Position numbers and translations under genes: made by a program. Below, in pieces: positions 7,582 through 20,077 of a stretch of 64,000 nucleotides of DNA; position 1 is the stretch's first letter, and each line of letters starts with the position of its first letter. This DNA comes from Cupriavidus basilensis (GTDB lineage Bacteria > Pseudomonadota > Gammaproteobacteria > Burkholderiales > Burkholderiaceae). The stretch spans positions 2,728,001 through 2,792,000 of the forward strand of contig NZ_CP010537.1 of the NCBI RefSeq assembly GCF_000832305.1, given 5' to 3'. A model generated the notes under the pieces. The model saw nothing but the letters and a program-made list of their open reading frames with translations, had not been told where the DNA came from and did no database searches.

Positions 7582-8586
7582 TCACTCGACGTGGATGCCG
7601 CCCTTCTTCACCACCTCGCCCCACCGCCCGGCCTCTTCCTTGATGAATGCCTGGAACTGGTCGGGCGTCCCGCCTACCGGATCGATCCCGTACTCGATCA
7701 GGCGCGCCTTCACCTCCGGCTGGTGCAGCACCGCATCCATCTCGGCCGAGAGCTTTGCCAGCACCGGCCTGGGTGTCCTGGCGGGCGCGATCAGGCCGAT
7801 CCAGCTGCTGGCCGTCACCCCCGGATAGCCTGCCTCGGCCATGGTCGGCACCTCGGGCGCGGCCGGCCAGCGCGTGGCGCTGGTGATCGCCAGCGCCTTG
7901 AGCTTGCCGGCTTTCACCTGCGGCATCATGGTCTGCACGGAATCGAAGATCATCGCCACCTGCCCGGAGAACAGGTCCGGCAGCGCCGGCGACACGCCCT
8001 TGTAGGGCACGTGGGTCATCTTGATGCCCGCCGCTTGCGAGAACAGCTCGCCGGCCAGATGCGCGCCGGAGCCGTTGCCGCTGGAGGCATAGGTCATCTT
8101 GTCGGGATTGGCCTTGCCCCACGCCACCAGCGCCTTCACGCTGCCGGGCGGCAACTGGGCGCTGGACACCAGCAGCAGCGGGATGCGCCCGATCTGGCTG
8201 ACGCCCGTCAGGTCCTTGACCGGGTCGTAGCTCATCTTGGGGTAGAGGCTGGGGTTGATGGCATGCGCGGCCACCACCACCAGCAGCGAGTAGCCGTCGG
8301 GCGCGGACTTGGCCACGTTGTCGGAGCCGATCATGCCGTTGGCGCCGGGGCGGTTCTCCACCACCACAGGCTGGCCCAGGCGCTCGGCCAGCTTTTGCAT
8401 GACCAGCCGCGTCACGGCGTCTGACACGCCGCCCGGGGTGTAGGGCACCACCACGCGCACGGGCTTTGACGGATACGGCGCCTCGGCACGCGCCGTGGGG
8501 CTCAGGCCGCAAGCCAGCGCGGCAGCCAGCACGCATGCGTTCATCCACAGGCCACGGGGGTGCATCGGTTGCTTGGTTGTGTTCAT
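7582..8586 (-). CDS. Bug/TctC family periplasmic solute-binding protein
   Basis: A 334-residue exported binding protein of the tripartite tricarboxylate transporter (Bug) family. The signal peptide (about 1-34) ends ...PTARAEA, followed by YPSKPVRVVVPYTPGGVSDAVTR, the family's ligand-contacting first loop, and later ENRPGANGMIG and PDGYSLLV. Bug proteins bind small carboxylates, amides or amino acids in the periplasm; membrane partners TctA/TctB are not in the window, as is common in Cupriavidus and Bordetella. It is the last gene of the AtuA/carboxylase operon, 79 bp after the AtuA-like gene, so the ligand may feed that pathway. The chosen ATG has GGAG upstream; a second ATG is eight codons in. 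Confidence 0.9.
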   Translation of the reverse strand: MNTTKQPMHPRGLWMNACVLAAALACGLSPTARAEAPYPSKPVRVVVPYTPGGVSDAVTRLVMQKLAERLGQPVVVENRPGANGMIGSDNVAKSAPDGYSLLVVVAAHAINPSLYPKMSYDPVKDLTGVSQIGRIPLLLVSSAQLPPGSVKALVAWGKANPDKMTYASSGNGSGAHLAGELFSQAAGIKMTHVPYKGVSPALPDLFSGQVAMIFDSVQTMMPQVKAGKLKALAITSATRWPAAPEVPTMAEAGYPGVTASSWIGLIAPARTPRPVLAKLSAEMDAVLHQPEVKARLIEYGIDPVGGTPDQFQAFIKEEAGRWGEVVKKGGIHVE

Positions 8587-8665
8587 GTCTGCTCCATCAG
8601 GTCGGGATGGCTTCGGTCCGCCGTGCTTGTCTGGCGGCCGATGCCATGGAATGGCAGCCGCGGGT

Positions 8666-10476
8666 CTACGCCCAGTCTTGCGGCACCGTGAGCGGAAAAT
8701 CGAGCAGCATTTGCGCGTAGCTCTTGCCGAGCGGGTCGGAACGCAGGCTGGCCACGCCCCCGCCACCCAGCGCGCGGTGCAGCAGGAAGTTAAGGGCGTG
8801 CAAGCCCGGCACCTCGAAGCACTCCACGTCGCCCTCGACCAGATGCGCAAAATACCCGCGCACCGCGCTAGGGGTGAGCTGCTCGCGCAGCAGCGGCAGG
8901 TATGACGGCTGGCGGGCGATCACGCCGATGTTCTCGTCGTCGCCCTTGTCGCCGCTGCGTGCGTAGGCCAGCGTGACCAGCGGCACGGTGACGCGCGGCC
9001 CGCCGGGAATGGCGGGAGTGTCAGGAATGGCGGGCGCAGCCGCCAGCGGGGCCGGCGCCGTCAGCTCGCCCACGGCGGCGGCGCAGTCAAGCGCCTGCGT
9101 CTGGCCGTCCAGCGCGACCTGCATCCGTACTTGCGCCTTCGGCACCAGGAAAGAGAACACCTTGACCACCGGCTGGATATCGACGCGGCCGGCAAAGGAT
9201 GAGCGGGTGCCGGCGGCCATCGAGGTGCCCGCCGACGAGCCTTCGCGCTGCAGGAAGCGCAGCGCCTTGGCCTGCGCATGGCGCGCGCCGATGCGCAGCA
9301 CCACCTCGCGCGTGGGCAAGGCGCGGGCATGCGGGCCATATTGCGACTCGCAGCCGAGCAGTTCCACCACGGTGCCGCTGTAGTCCGCCAAGCCGTTGGC
9401 GGCCAGCATGGCGCGGGTGCGCGCCAGCAGCGCGTCGGCGGTGCGGCGAGCCTTGGCGGGTGCGTCGATGCCGCGGATCGCCATCATCAGGCTGAGCTGG
9501 TAGCCGTCCTGCCAGGTGCCGTTGGCCTTGTAGCTCGCGCCGGGGGCGCGGCCACGGGCGCCGTGCACGCGCACCTGCCCAGGGGCCAGCAACTCGGTGC
9601 GTACCATGCGGAAGTCGCAGGTAACATCAGGCATCAGGTAGTTGCCAGGGTCGCCCACCTCATACAACACCTGCTCCGCCACGGCGGCGGGATCGACCAG
9701 GCCGCCGGTGCCCTCGGGCTTGGAGAGCACGAAGCTGCCGTCCTGCGCGCAGTCGATCACCGGGTAGCCGATGCGGTCCCAGTCCGGCACGCGCTGCCAG
9801 TCGGTAAACAACCCGCCGGTGGCCTGCGCGCCGCACTCGATCACGTGGCCGGCCAGCGTGCCGGCGGCGAGCCGGTCCCAGTCGTGCCATTGCCAGCCAA
9901 ACTCATGGGCCAGCGCGCCGACCACCACGGCACTGTCCACGCAACGGCCCGTGATGACGATATCGGCGCCCATCGCCAGCGCGCGGGCGATGCCTTGCGC
10001 GCCGGTGTAGGCGTTGGCGGACATCAGCTCGACGGGCGGCGCGGCGCCGGTATGGAGATCGGTGAGGCCCGCCGCGCGCCAGCCCTCGAAGGCAGGCATC
10101 ACGTCGTCGCCGCTGACCACCGCCACCCTGGGCGCCAGCCCTTGCCGCGCGGCGGCGGCCATCACCGCGTCGCGGCAGGCCTGGGGGTTGAGGCCGCCGG
10201 CATTGGCAATCACGCGGATGCCGCGCGCCAGGATCTGGCCGAGGTGCGGCGCCATCGCGGCCTGCACGAAGTCCGTGGCGTAGCCCAGCGCGGGGTCCTT
10301 GGCGCGGGCACGCGCCAGGATCGACATGGTGGTCTCGGCCAGGTAGTCATAGACCAGGTATTGCAGGCCCGGAACGGCCAGCAGTTGCGGCGTGGCGATG
10401 GCGGAATCGCCCCAGAAGCCGGAAGCGCCGCCTATGCGCACGGTGCGTGCCATATGGGTTGTGCCGATTGTGGTGC

Positions 10477-10480
<4 letters not shown>
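8666..10480 (-). CDS. AtuA-like protein (acyclic terpene utilization family, DUF1446)
   Basis: A 604-residue protein of the AtuA family. The N-terminal domain (about 10-450) begins VRIGGASGFWGDSA and contains the family stretches VIANAGGLNPQACRDAV and ITGRCVDSAVVVGAL; the C-terminal 110 residues form the small AtuA-associated domain (LVTLAYARSGDKGDDENIGV). AtuA is required for citronellol/geraniol growth in Pseudomonas but its reaction is not known; homologues sit beside acyl-CoA carboxylases generally. Its ATG overlaps the stop of the carboxylase alpha gene (ATGA), implying translational coupling. Here it occurs with homologues of atuC, D, E and F but without the atuB/G dehydrogenases or an atuH ligase, so a related branched acyl-CoA may be the true substrate. 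Confidence 0.88.
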
Positions 10481-12501
<2,021 letters not shown>

Positions 12502-12545
12502 GAGGCGTCTCGGGGTGCGGAGTATCTGGATTGGTTTGTGTGCGT

Positions 12546-13430
12546 TCAGCCCTGCGTGGCCTGCGCCGCGCGCACGGCGGCGGCGTCAAAGCGCACCACC
12601 CACGCGGCATCGCGCTTGTCGCGAAAAGCCTGGATGCCTTCGGCGCCTTCGCTGCGCATGCATTGGGCGAACAGGTGCGAGGCCTCGTCCAGCAAGGCGC
12701 CCTGCGCAACCTGTCCGGTGCGCGCCACCAGCGGCTTGAAGGCGCGGTTGGCTTGCGGCCCGCAGCGGCAGATGCGCGTGAGCCACTCAGCCAGCAGCGC
12801 ATCGAGGGCGGCGCTGTCGTCGGCCAGCGCATCGGCCAGCCCCAGCGCCAGCGCCGAGTCGCCGTTGACGCGCTCACCGGACAAGCCGAGTCGCCGCGTG
12901 GCCGCCGCGCCGATGCGCGCCACCACGAAGGGCGCGATCTGTGCGGCAATGATGCCCAGCGACGTTTCCGACAGGGCAAAACGCGCGTCGCGCGTGGCCA
13001 GCACGATATCGGCGGCGCAGCTCAGTCCCATGCCGCCGCCCATGGCCGCGCCCTCCACCGCCGCCACCACGGGCACGGGGAGCGCGGCCAGGCGCTGCAT
13101 GAAGTAGCCGAACTCGCGGTTGCGGCTCGCCACCGGATCCTGCGGCGCTTCGCCCGCGTCCAGCCTCGCCTTGAAATTGCCGACGTTGCCGCCCGCGCAG
13201 AAGACGCCGCCGGCGCCGCGCAGCACCAGCGCGCGCACCGTGGTGTCGGTCTCGGCGCGCTCCACGGCGCGCGCCAGCGCGGCGACCACTTCAGGCGCAA
13301 GCGCGTTGCGCGTGGCGGGCACGTTGAGGGTGACGAACAGCACGCCCTGGACATCACGCACGATCACGGCGTGGGCGTCATTGGCGAGATTGGCAAGATT
13401 GCCGGCATCTGTATTGACTGCGTTGGTCAT
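12546..13430 (-). CDS. Enoyl-CoA hydratase/isomerase family protein (AtuE/LiuC-like)
   Basis: A 294-residue crotonase-fold protein. It shows the oxyanion-hole motifs of the family: RNALAPEVVAAL, then GAGGVFCAGGNV around residues 90-100 and AAMGGGMGLSCAADIVLA around 130-150, with Glu at SETSLGI. In this operon it should hydrate the unsaturated glutaconyl-type CoA made by the carboxylase, as AtuE or LiuC do. The ATG is chosen by family alignment; a TTG twelve codons upstream is also possible and the ribosome site of either is weak. It sits between the dehydrogenase (46 bp) and the carboxylase alpha gene (44 bp). Confidence 0.87.
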   Translation of the reverse strand: MTNAVNTDAGNLANLANDAHAVIVRDVQGVLFVTLNVPATRNALAPEVVAALARAVERAETDTTVRALVLRGAGGVFCAGGNVGNFKARLDAGEAPQDPVASRNREFGYFMQRLAALPVPVVAAVEGAAMGGGMGLSCAADIVLATRDARFALSETSLGIIAAQIAPFVVARIGAAATRRLGLSGERVNGDSALALGLADALADDSAALDALLAEWLTRICRCGPQANRAFKPLVARTGQVAQGALLDEASHLFAQCMRSEGAEGIQAFRDKRDAAWVVRFDAAAVRAAQATQG

Positions 13431-13476
13431 GGCTGGATGGATGTGAAGACTTGGAACAACAGGCAATGGCGGGCGT

Positions 13477-14637
<1,161 letters not shown>

Positions 14638-14683
14638 GTTGGTGGTCTCCGGTTTTCTTGTCCGTGTGTTCGCGGCGCGGCGA

Positions 14684-16303
14684 TCAGAACCGCGCCACGC
14701 CAAATTGCATGGCACGCGGCGTGCGCGCTTCGGCCTCGCGGGCGGTAGCCAGCACGAAGGCCAGTACGGCGCGGGTGTCGCGCGGGTCGATCACGCCGTC
14801 GTCCAGCAACAGCCCGCTGGTGACGAAGGCGCTGGCCTGGCGCTCGAAGTTGGCGACGATCTCGCCGGTCTGCTGCGCCAGGCGCGCTTCGTCCACCGCC
14901 GCGCCCTTGCGCTCGGCCTGCTGGCGCGCCACGATCTCCAGCGTCATGGCGGCCTGCTCGCCGCCCATCACCGCGGTGCGCGCGTTGGGCCACGAGAAGC
15001 AAAAGCGCGGGCGGAAGCCGCGGCCGCACATGCCGAAGTTGCCCGCGCCAAACGATGCGCCGCAGTAGATCGTGACCTGCGGCACCGTGGAGTTCGACAG
15101 CGCCTGGATCATCTTGGCGCCATGCTTGATCATGCCGGCCTCTTCCGAGGCGCGGCCGACGATAAAGCCGGTGGTGTTCTGCAGGAACACGATGGGCGTG
15201 CCGCTCTGGTTGCAGGCCTGGATGAACTGCGCGGCCTTGGTCGCGCCCGCCGGGTCGATCGGGCCGTTATTGCTGATAAAGCCCACGGCATGGCCCTCGA
15301 TGCGGCCACGGCCGCAGACGGTGGCCGTGCCATAGTCAGGCTTGAACGCAAGCCACGCGGAATCGTCGGTGAGCCGGCCGATGATCTCCAGCATGTCCAC
15401 GGGCTTCTTCACATCCAGCGTCATGACGCCATCGAGCTCGCCCGCGTCCAGCCGCGGCGGCTGCGCCGGCTGGGGCAGGCGCGGCGCCACGCCCGGCCAG
15501 TCCAGGCTGGCCACCACGTCGCGCGCCAGCGCGATGGCATGCTCGTCGTCCTCGGCCAGGAATTCCGCCAGGCCGCTGACGGTGGCGTGCAGGTCGGCGC
15601 CGCCAAGCTCCTCGTCGGTGGCGATCTCGCCGGTGGCGGCCTTGAGCAGCGGCGGCCCGGCCAGGAAGGCACGGGCGCGGCCGCGCACCATCACCACGTA
15701 GTCGGACAGGCCCGGCATGTAAGCCCCACCTGCGGTGGACGAGCCGTGCACCACCGTGATCACCGGCAGCCCGGCAGCGGACAGGCGCGCCAGGTTGTAG
15801 AAGATGCCGCCGCCGCGCACGAACTTGTCCACGCGATACTTGCGCAGGTTGGCGCCGGCCGACTCCACCAGGTGGATGAACGGCAGGCGGTTTTCCAGGG
15901 CTATCTCCTGGCAGCGCATCAGCTTGAGGTTGCCGCCCTCGGTCATGGCGCCGGCATCGATGCCGGAATCGGTCGCCACCACCATCGCGCGCACGCCGCG
16001 GACAAAACCGATGCCGGCCACCAGCGAGCCGCCGGGGATGGCGGTGTCGTGATCGGGATCATCCATGCCGTAACCCGCCAGGTTGGCGATCGGCAAGAAA
16101 GCCGTAGCGGGATCGAGCAAGCGCGCCAGGCGCTCGCGCGGCAGCAGCGCGCCACGCCTGGCGAAGGACGGGCGGGCACGCTCGGAAGCAGCGACGGCGC
16201 GCTGCTCCAGCGCGCGCAGCCGCTCGATCAGGGCTTGCATGCCGGCGCGCTGGCTGGCGAAGGCGGGACTGGCGGGATCGATCCGGGACTCGATGGGAAG
16301 CAT
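14684..16303 (-). CDS. Acyl-CoA carboxylase beta subunit (carboxyltransferase)
   Basis: A 539-residue carboxyltransferase of the methylcrotonyl-/geranyl-CoA carboxylase beta family. It has the two crotonase-like halves: the N-half with ARPSFARRGALLPRERLARLLD, HLVESAGANLRK and VHGSSTAGGAYMPG, and the C-half with GFISNNGPIDPAGATKAAQF, QNTTGFIVGRASEEAGMIK and GASFGAGNFGMCGRGF. It transfers carboxyl from biotin on the alpha subunit to an unsaturated branched acyl-CoA. It is the first gene of the operon; an IclR-type regulator is divergent, with a palindrome 74 bp upstream of this start. The chosen ATG removes 31 codons of non-family sequence that would overlap the operator. Confidence 0.9.
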   Translation of the reverse strand: MLPIESRIDPASPAFASQRAGMQALIERLRALEQRAVAASERARPSFARRGALLPRERLARLLDPATAFLPIANLAGYGMDDPDHDTAIPGGSLVAGIGFVRGVRAMVVATDSGIDAGAMTEGGNLKLMRCQEIALENRLPFIHLVESAGANLRKYRVDKFVRGGGIFYNLARLSAAGLPVITVVHGSSTAGGAYMPGLSDYVVMVRGRARAFLAGPPLLKAATGEIATDEELGGADLHATVSGLAEFLAEDDEHAIALARDVVASLDWPGVAPRLPQPAQPPRLDAGELDGVMTLDVKKPVDMLEIIGRLTDDSAWLAFKPDYGTATVCGRGRIEGHAVGFISNNGPIDPAGATKAAQFIQACNQSGTPIVFLQNTTGFIVGRASEEAGMIKHGAKMIQALSNSTVPQVTIYCGASFGAGNFGMCGRGFRPRFCFSWPNARTAVMGGEQAAMTLEIVARQQAERKGAAVDEARLAQQTGEIVANFERQASAFVTSGLLLDDGVIDPRDTRAVLAFVLATAREAEARTPRAMQFGVARF

Positions 16304-16376
16304 GGCGCTGGGCGTTGGACAAGGAATGCATCGATTCCAAACCACCCGCGGTGGCACGACAAGCGCAACCTGGTGA

Positions 16377-16397
16377 TTTGTGCATAATGTGCACAAA
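16377..16397. promoter_or_regulatory. Palindromic operator candidate between the carboxylase operon and the IclR gene
   Basis: Perfect 8-bp arms TTTGTGCA (16377-16384) and TGCACAAA (16390-16397) with a 5-base centre. It lies in the divergent intergenic region, 74 bp before the carboxylase start and just upstream of the preferred IclR start. IclR proteins bind dyads of this size and usually control both the divergent operon and themselves, so this is the obvious target. Confidence 0.75.
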
Positions 16398-16419
16398 CTC
16401 GTCTTTGACGCACCTCCGG

Positions 16420-17196
16420 ATGCTGCCTGTGCCCGCCCTGCCTACGCCCTCGTCCCCGCCGCCCCCGCCGTCTCCAGCCATCCCCGGCGTGCAGAGCCTG
16501 GAGCGCGCGTTTACCCTGCTCTGCCTGCTGGCCGAACACCACGAGTCAGGCCTGACCCTGCCGCAACTGGTGGCACAGACCGGCATCGACCGCACCACGG
16601 CCCACCGCATGCTGCGCTACCTCACCCACGCGGGATTCGCCGTGCAGGACGAGCCAGGCAAGCGCTTCCGGCTGGGCATGGCAGCCATGGCGCTGGGCCT
16701 GCGCACCATGAACCGCTCGCCGCTGGCCAGCGCCTGCGCCACGCGCATGAAGGCGCTGGCGCGCAAGACCGGCGATACGGTGTTCCTGATCGTGCGCATC
16801 GGCGACCATGGTTACTGCATGCATGCCGAGGAAGGCAGCCACCGCGTGCAGCATTTCCACCTGCTCAACGGGAGCACCCGGCTGCTGGGCCAGGGGACCG
16901 CCAGCATGGCGCTGCTGGCCAAGCTCGAAGATGAGGAAATCGTCGCGCACTATGCGCGGCATCGGGCTGAGTACGAGGGGAGCGGGCTTAGCCTGCTCAA
17001 GCTGCAGCGCGGTGTGGAGCGCAGCCGCAAGCTGGGGTATGCGCTGGCCGGCGCGGGGGGCGTGGCGGGGGTGGGGTATGCGTTCGCTTTGCCCTTTGCC
17101 GGGGAAGCGGCGATCAGTATTGTGTCTACGGCTTCGCGGATGCCGGTGGCTCGGCGGCATGAGATTGGGGGGATGATCCGGGAGGTGTTTGGATAG
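16420..17196 (+). CDS. IclR family transcriptional regulator
   Basis: About 258 residues. After a proline-rich N-terminal tail (SSPPPPPSPAIPG) comes the winged helix-turn-helix (VQSLERAFTLLCLL, LTLPQLVAQTGIDRTTAHRMLRYL) and an IclR effector domain with RIGDHGYCMHAEEGSH and LLGQGTASMALLA. It should sense an intermediate of the divergent carboxylase pathway. Start choice is uncertain: the open frame begins at 16315 and an ATG at 16387 is possible, but that codon sits in the palindromic operator, so 16420 is preferred. It is convergent with nothing and followed by a 311-bp gene-free gap. Confidence 0.85.
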   Translation: MLPVPALPTPSSPPPPPSPAIPGVQSLERAFTLLCLLAEHHESGLTLPQLVAQTGIDRTTAHRMLRYLTHAGFAVQDEPGKRFRLGMAAMALGLRTMNRSPLASACATRMKALARKTGDTVFLIVRIGDHGYCMHAEEGSHRVQHFHLLNGSTRLLGQGTASMALLAKLEDEEIVAHYARHRAEYEGSGLSLLKLQRGVERSRKLGYALAGAGGVAGVGYAFALPFAGEAAISIVSTASRMPVARRHEIGGMIREVFG

Positions 17197-17507
17197 GTTT
17201 TGGGCTTTTGGGGTACTGGGGTTTTGAGGTCTTTCGGGGGGGCAATGTCGCCTTTTCCTGCCGCAAACAAAAAAAACGCTAAAATCACCAACCGCCGGAA
17301 TATCGGGCGATTGCACTGCATGCGAGACCACTGGAAGCCCCCCGTTTCCGCCCCCTTCCCCCTCGGCCATCCTGGGCAGTGCCGCAAAAAAAAAACAGAT
17401 GGTCCGGCCACGGTAACTCTGGGCGGACAAGCCACACTGAAGCTGCCGGCCAAGAAAGGCATGGGCGCCTGAACGCCCGAATCCAATTCAACTTGAATAC
17501 CAAAACG
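17197..17507. other. Gene-free gap with two oligo-A tracts
   Basis: No supported gene. Two A-runs (17269-17276 and 17386-17395) each follow the sequence TGCCGCAAA, and the region is otherwise C- and G-run rich. It must hold the promoter of the following TPR gene, but no clear -35/-10 pair was identified. Confidence 0.5.
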
Positions 17508-18650
17508 ATGAGAAGCAAGACGCTTTACCTGAAGGGCGCAGTCCTGTTGGCTGTGGCAACCATTCCCGCCGTGACCCTGGCGCGTGACTACCGCCAGCCG
17601 GGCACGCTCGGCGAAGGCGCGCAGGTGCACCGGTTCGTGCTGCGCGATCCGGCTACCGCCCGGCCCCTGCCCGAGGCCCGCTACCGCTTGTTCCTGCCGG
17701 GCCATCGGATCGCAGGCGTCACGCCGAAGCCGAACGAGCAGGACAGTGTGATCTTCGGCGTCACCGACAAGCAGGGCAATACCGTGTCGGTGCGGCTGCC
17801 TAAGCGCTATCCAAAGGACAAGTGGATCCTCAACCCGATCATCGGCGAAGGGGATTTCGGGGAGTCGTTCTTGCTGCGCGGCGAGACCAGCAACCATCCC
17901 ATGGGCGGCCTGCCCTATGTGCTCGACCTCAAGGACGGTTTCCTGTTCTGCAACAGGACGGATAGCCGCGGCTATACCTACTATGCGCAAAGCCACAAGG
18001 CCCGGACGATCAGCCTGGACTATGAGTTTGGCAGTATGGAACCGGCCCAGTATGACTGGTGCAAGCGCCAGTCCGAGACCATCGCCGCCCTGCCCGCCAG
18101 CGCCGGGCCGGCGGCCGTGTTCCGGCAGATGCTGGCCAGCTACGAGGCCGGCAAGGAAGACATCAGTGCGGATTTCCAGGCGCGCGTGCGGCGCAAGCTG
18201 ATCGACCTGGCGATTGCCGGCCGGGACGACAGGCAGCTGGATATCGCGCTTGGCCTGGCGCCGCTTGCCAAGGAGAACCTGAACGGGGTTGGCTATGCGC
18301 TGGTCGATGCGAACTGGATGGTCGGGCGCGGCATGGCGATGATCGACGAGGCGCTGGTTCACTCGCCGGACGACCCGTTTATCCTCGACAGCAAAGGCTG
18401 GGCACTGTTCCGCCTGGGCCAGCCCGAGCAGGCGCTCGGCTACATGGAGCAATCGCTGGCCGCTTTTGGCGAGGGCACCGAGGGCAACCTGGGCGCGCGC
18501 GTGGAAGGCCTGGTGCACAAGGGCGAAGCGCTGTGGCAACTGAATCGCAAGGACGAGGCGCGCGCCGCGTTTGCGATGGCGACTCACCTCTCGCCCGATG
18601 ACGAAACACTGCTGGGCACGCTGGCGCGGCTGCAGGTGGAACTGCCGTAG
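17508..18650 (+). CDS. Exported TPR-containing protein of unknown function
   Basis: A 380-residue protein with an N-terminal signal peptide (MRSKTLYLKGAVLLAVATIP, cleavage after TLA). The first 200 residues are a beta-rich domain (YRLFLPGHRIAGVTPKPNEQ, VSVRLPKRYPKDKW) that I do not recognise, resembling transthyretin-like or carboxypeptidase-regulatory folds only in character. The C-terminal 130 residues are TPR-like: DPFILDSKGWALFRLGQPEQ then VHKGEALWQLNRKDEARAAF. It is likely periplasmic and protein-binding. The ATG is chosen because the signal peptide begins there, though the open frame extends 43 codons upstream. A GC hairpin follows the stop. Confidence 0.75.
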   Translation: MRSKTLYLKGAVLLAVATIPAVTLARDYRQPGTLGEGAQVHRFVLRDPATARPLPEARYRLFLPGHRIAGVTPKPNEQDSVIFGVTDKQGNTVSVRLPKRYPKDKWILNPIIGEGDFGESFLLRGETSNHPMGGLPYVLDLKDGFLFCNRTDSRGYTYYAQSHKARTISLDYEFGSMEPAQYDWCKRQSETIAALPASAGPAAVFRQMLASYEAGKEDISADFQARVRRKLIDLAIAGRDDRQLDIALGLAPLAKENLNGVGYALVDANWMVGRGMAMIDEALVHSPDDPFILDSKGWALFRLGQPEQALGYMEQSLAAFGEGTEGNLGARVEGLVHKGEALWQLNRKDEARAAFAMATHLSPDDETLLGTLARLQVELP

Positions 18651-18656
18651 GCACAC

Positions 18657-18681
18657 CGCCCCGCGCTAAAGTCGCGGGGCG
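18657..18681. terminator. Hairpin between convergent genes
   Basis: Perfect 9-bp arms CGCCCCGCG (18657-18665) and CGCGGGGCG (18673-18681) with a 7-base loop, six bases after the TPR gene stop and 38 bases before the convergent gene stop. No T-run is present, so termination may rely on stem strength or Rho. Confidence 0.6.
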
Positions 18682-18719
18682 CCACGGCAAGGCCTTCGAG
18701 CCCATGCCAGCCCGGGCAC

Positions 18720-19214
18720 TCAGCCCTGCTGGTGTTCCTTGAACTTGGCCAGCGCAATGGCCAGCGCGGCGCTCCCGATGGTCTTGACCAGCGTGGGGTG
18801 CTGCGCGTAGAAGCCGGCGATCTGGTCGACGATGCCCGGATGGACCTGCTCGGCGTGGGTGGCAATCTCCTGCACTTGCGCCGGGCTCAGCTGGCTGGCC
18901 TGCTCGGGCGTGACCTGGGTCGCGCCGGGCTGCAGCAGATTGCCCAGCGCGCCGCCTGCCGCCCCGGACAACACCGCCGGCCCAAGCGTTGCCAGCAACT
19001 GGTTGAGCATGCCAGCCTGCTGCGCACCGCTGGACTGGCCGAACAACTCCCCCACCATATTGCCGAAGGCCGGCGTCTGATCTGAATGGAAAGCGCCGGC
19101 CAGCAACTGGCCAAGCGCGCCCTCCGGGGCGTTCTGCGCGATGTGGTCCACCTGCTGCTCGGGATTGCCGCCCAGGGCGGAGGCTGCGTTCTGCAAAAAG
19201 TCCATCAGGCTCAT
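18720..19214 (-). CDS. Conserved-looking hypothetical protein, glutamine/alanine-rich
   Basis: A 164-residue protein starting MSLMDFLQNAASALGGNPEQQ. It is rich in Ala, Gly, Gln and Leu with repeated amphipathic stretches (GALGQLLAGAF, GMLNQLLATLGP, GALGNLLQPGA), a proline/glutamine segment TPEQASQLSPAQVQ, and a hydrophobic helix TIGSAALAIALAKF near the C-terminus. No signal peptide. The composition resembles the DUF937/YidB type of small helical proteins, but this is a resemblance only. The start could be either ATG, three codons apart. It is followed on the same strand by a GlsB-type membrane protein and a small secreted protein, possibly a stress-responsive group. Confidence 0.7.
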   Translation of the reverse strand: MSLMDFLQNAASALGGNPEQQVDHIAQNAPEGALGQLLAGAFHSDQTPAFGNMVGELFGQSSGAQQAGMLNQLLATLGPAVLSGAAGGALGNLLQPGATQVTPEQASQLSPAQVQEIATHAEQVHPGIVDQIAGFYAQHPTLVKTIGSAALAIALAKFKEHQQG

Positions 19215-19315
19215 GATCGGGGTCCGTGATCTGCGTTGCGGGGGGCTGCTGCTTGGTGCTTGGTTCTAGGCTCTTGCTGTTGGCGTATCGCCATCGGCGG
19301 CTCGGGGCCTGGATA

Positions 19316-19564
19316 CTAGCTCTTCTTGCTGATCAGGTGATAGGCCAGCAACAGGATCACCGCGCCCACCACGGCGCCGATAAAGCCTGCCGACTGCCCC
19401 GGGCGATACCAGTGCAGGGCCTGCCCGAGAAAGGTGGCTGCCAACGCGCCGCCAATGCCAAGCGCGGCCGTGAGGAAGAACCCGCTAGGGCCGTTGCCCG
19501 GGGTAATGGCGCGCGCTACGAGCCCGGCGACGAAGCCGATAAGAATGGTCCAGATCAGGTGCAT
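19316..19564 (-). CDS. GlsB/YeaQ/YmgE family (transglycosylase-associated) membrane protein
   Basis: An 82-residue integral membrane protein with three hydrophobic segments: IWTILIGFVAGLVARAI, a central GFFLTAALGIGGALAATFLG and GFIGAVVGAVILLLAYHLI. The GFVAGLVARAITPG opening and the following glycine pattern are diagnostic for the small stress-associated GlsB/YeaQ family. The function is general envelope stress; no catalytic residues exist. It lies between two other small minus-strand genes, 101 and 60 bp apart. Confidence 0.88.
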   Translation of the reverse strand: MHLIWTILIGFVAGLVARAITPGNGPSGFFLTAALGIGGALAATFLGQALHWYRPGQSAGFIGAVVGAVILLLAYHLISKKS

Positions 19565-19624
19565 GGCGTCAGGAGAAAAGGAAAAGGGGTGCGCCCCCAG
19601 CGGAGCGCACCCTGAACCCGCGCA

Positions 19625-19807
19625 TTACTGCGCGGCGGACTTGGCCGGCGTTGCCGGCTTGGTATGCTTGGCGCTGCTGTGTGTCTTGCTCTTGTGCGCG
19701 CTCTTTTCGACCTTGGCAGGCGCCTTGGGGGCGTCGGCTGCCGGTGCCTGGGCGAAAGCACCAGCGGCGAAGAGTCCGAGGGTCAGGATGGCGAGTACCT
19801 TCTTCAT
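19625..19807 (-). CDS. Small secreted Lys/Ala-rich protein
   Basis: A 60-residue protein with a clear signal peptide (MKKVLAILTLGLFAAGAFA, cleavage before Q) and a mature part of about 40 residues made almost only of Ala, Pro, Lys, Ser, Thr and His (KVEKSAHKSKTHSSAKHTKP). The ATG has GGAG upstream. Such basic repetitive periplasmic peptides resemble acid-shock proteins of the Asr kind, which buffer protons; that is by composition, not homology. A second, longer Lys-rich secreted protein is encoded near 30 kb. Confidence 0.75.
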   Translation of the reverse strand: MKKVLAILTLGLFAAGAFAQAPAADAPKAPAKVEKSAHKSKTHSSAKHTKPATPAKSAAQ

Positions 19808-20000
19808 GTCTATCTCCAGGTGAGGCGCGCAACTTGCGCGTTGCCTGTAAAAACGGCCCGGTGGCAGCGCGTGTTGACAGCGAAAACACAGCGCTATGTA
19901 ACAGTTCGTATCCGGATGGTGGGAAGCCTAGCGCAACGCATCCGCCAACAGCACGCCGGTCACAATCGTTTGCAATTCACGCCTGCGGCATAATGCCGGC

Positions 20001-20065
20001 AGAAAACAAAACGAACAAAACAAACAGAACAACAAGAAGAACAACAACAAAAATACGAACAGGAC
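20001..20065 (+). other. A-rich, structure-poor leader before the DMT transporter gene
   Basis: About 65 bases with almost no T and few G, dominated by AAC and AAG triplets, in otherwise GC-rich DNA. Just upstream is the palindrome CGGCATAATGCCG (19986-19998). On RNA this would be an unstructured leader that could aid ribosome loading; the palindrome may be an operator. Confidence 0.5.
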
Positions 20066-20077
20066 GACAACCCTCCG

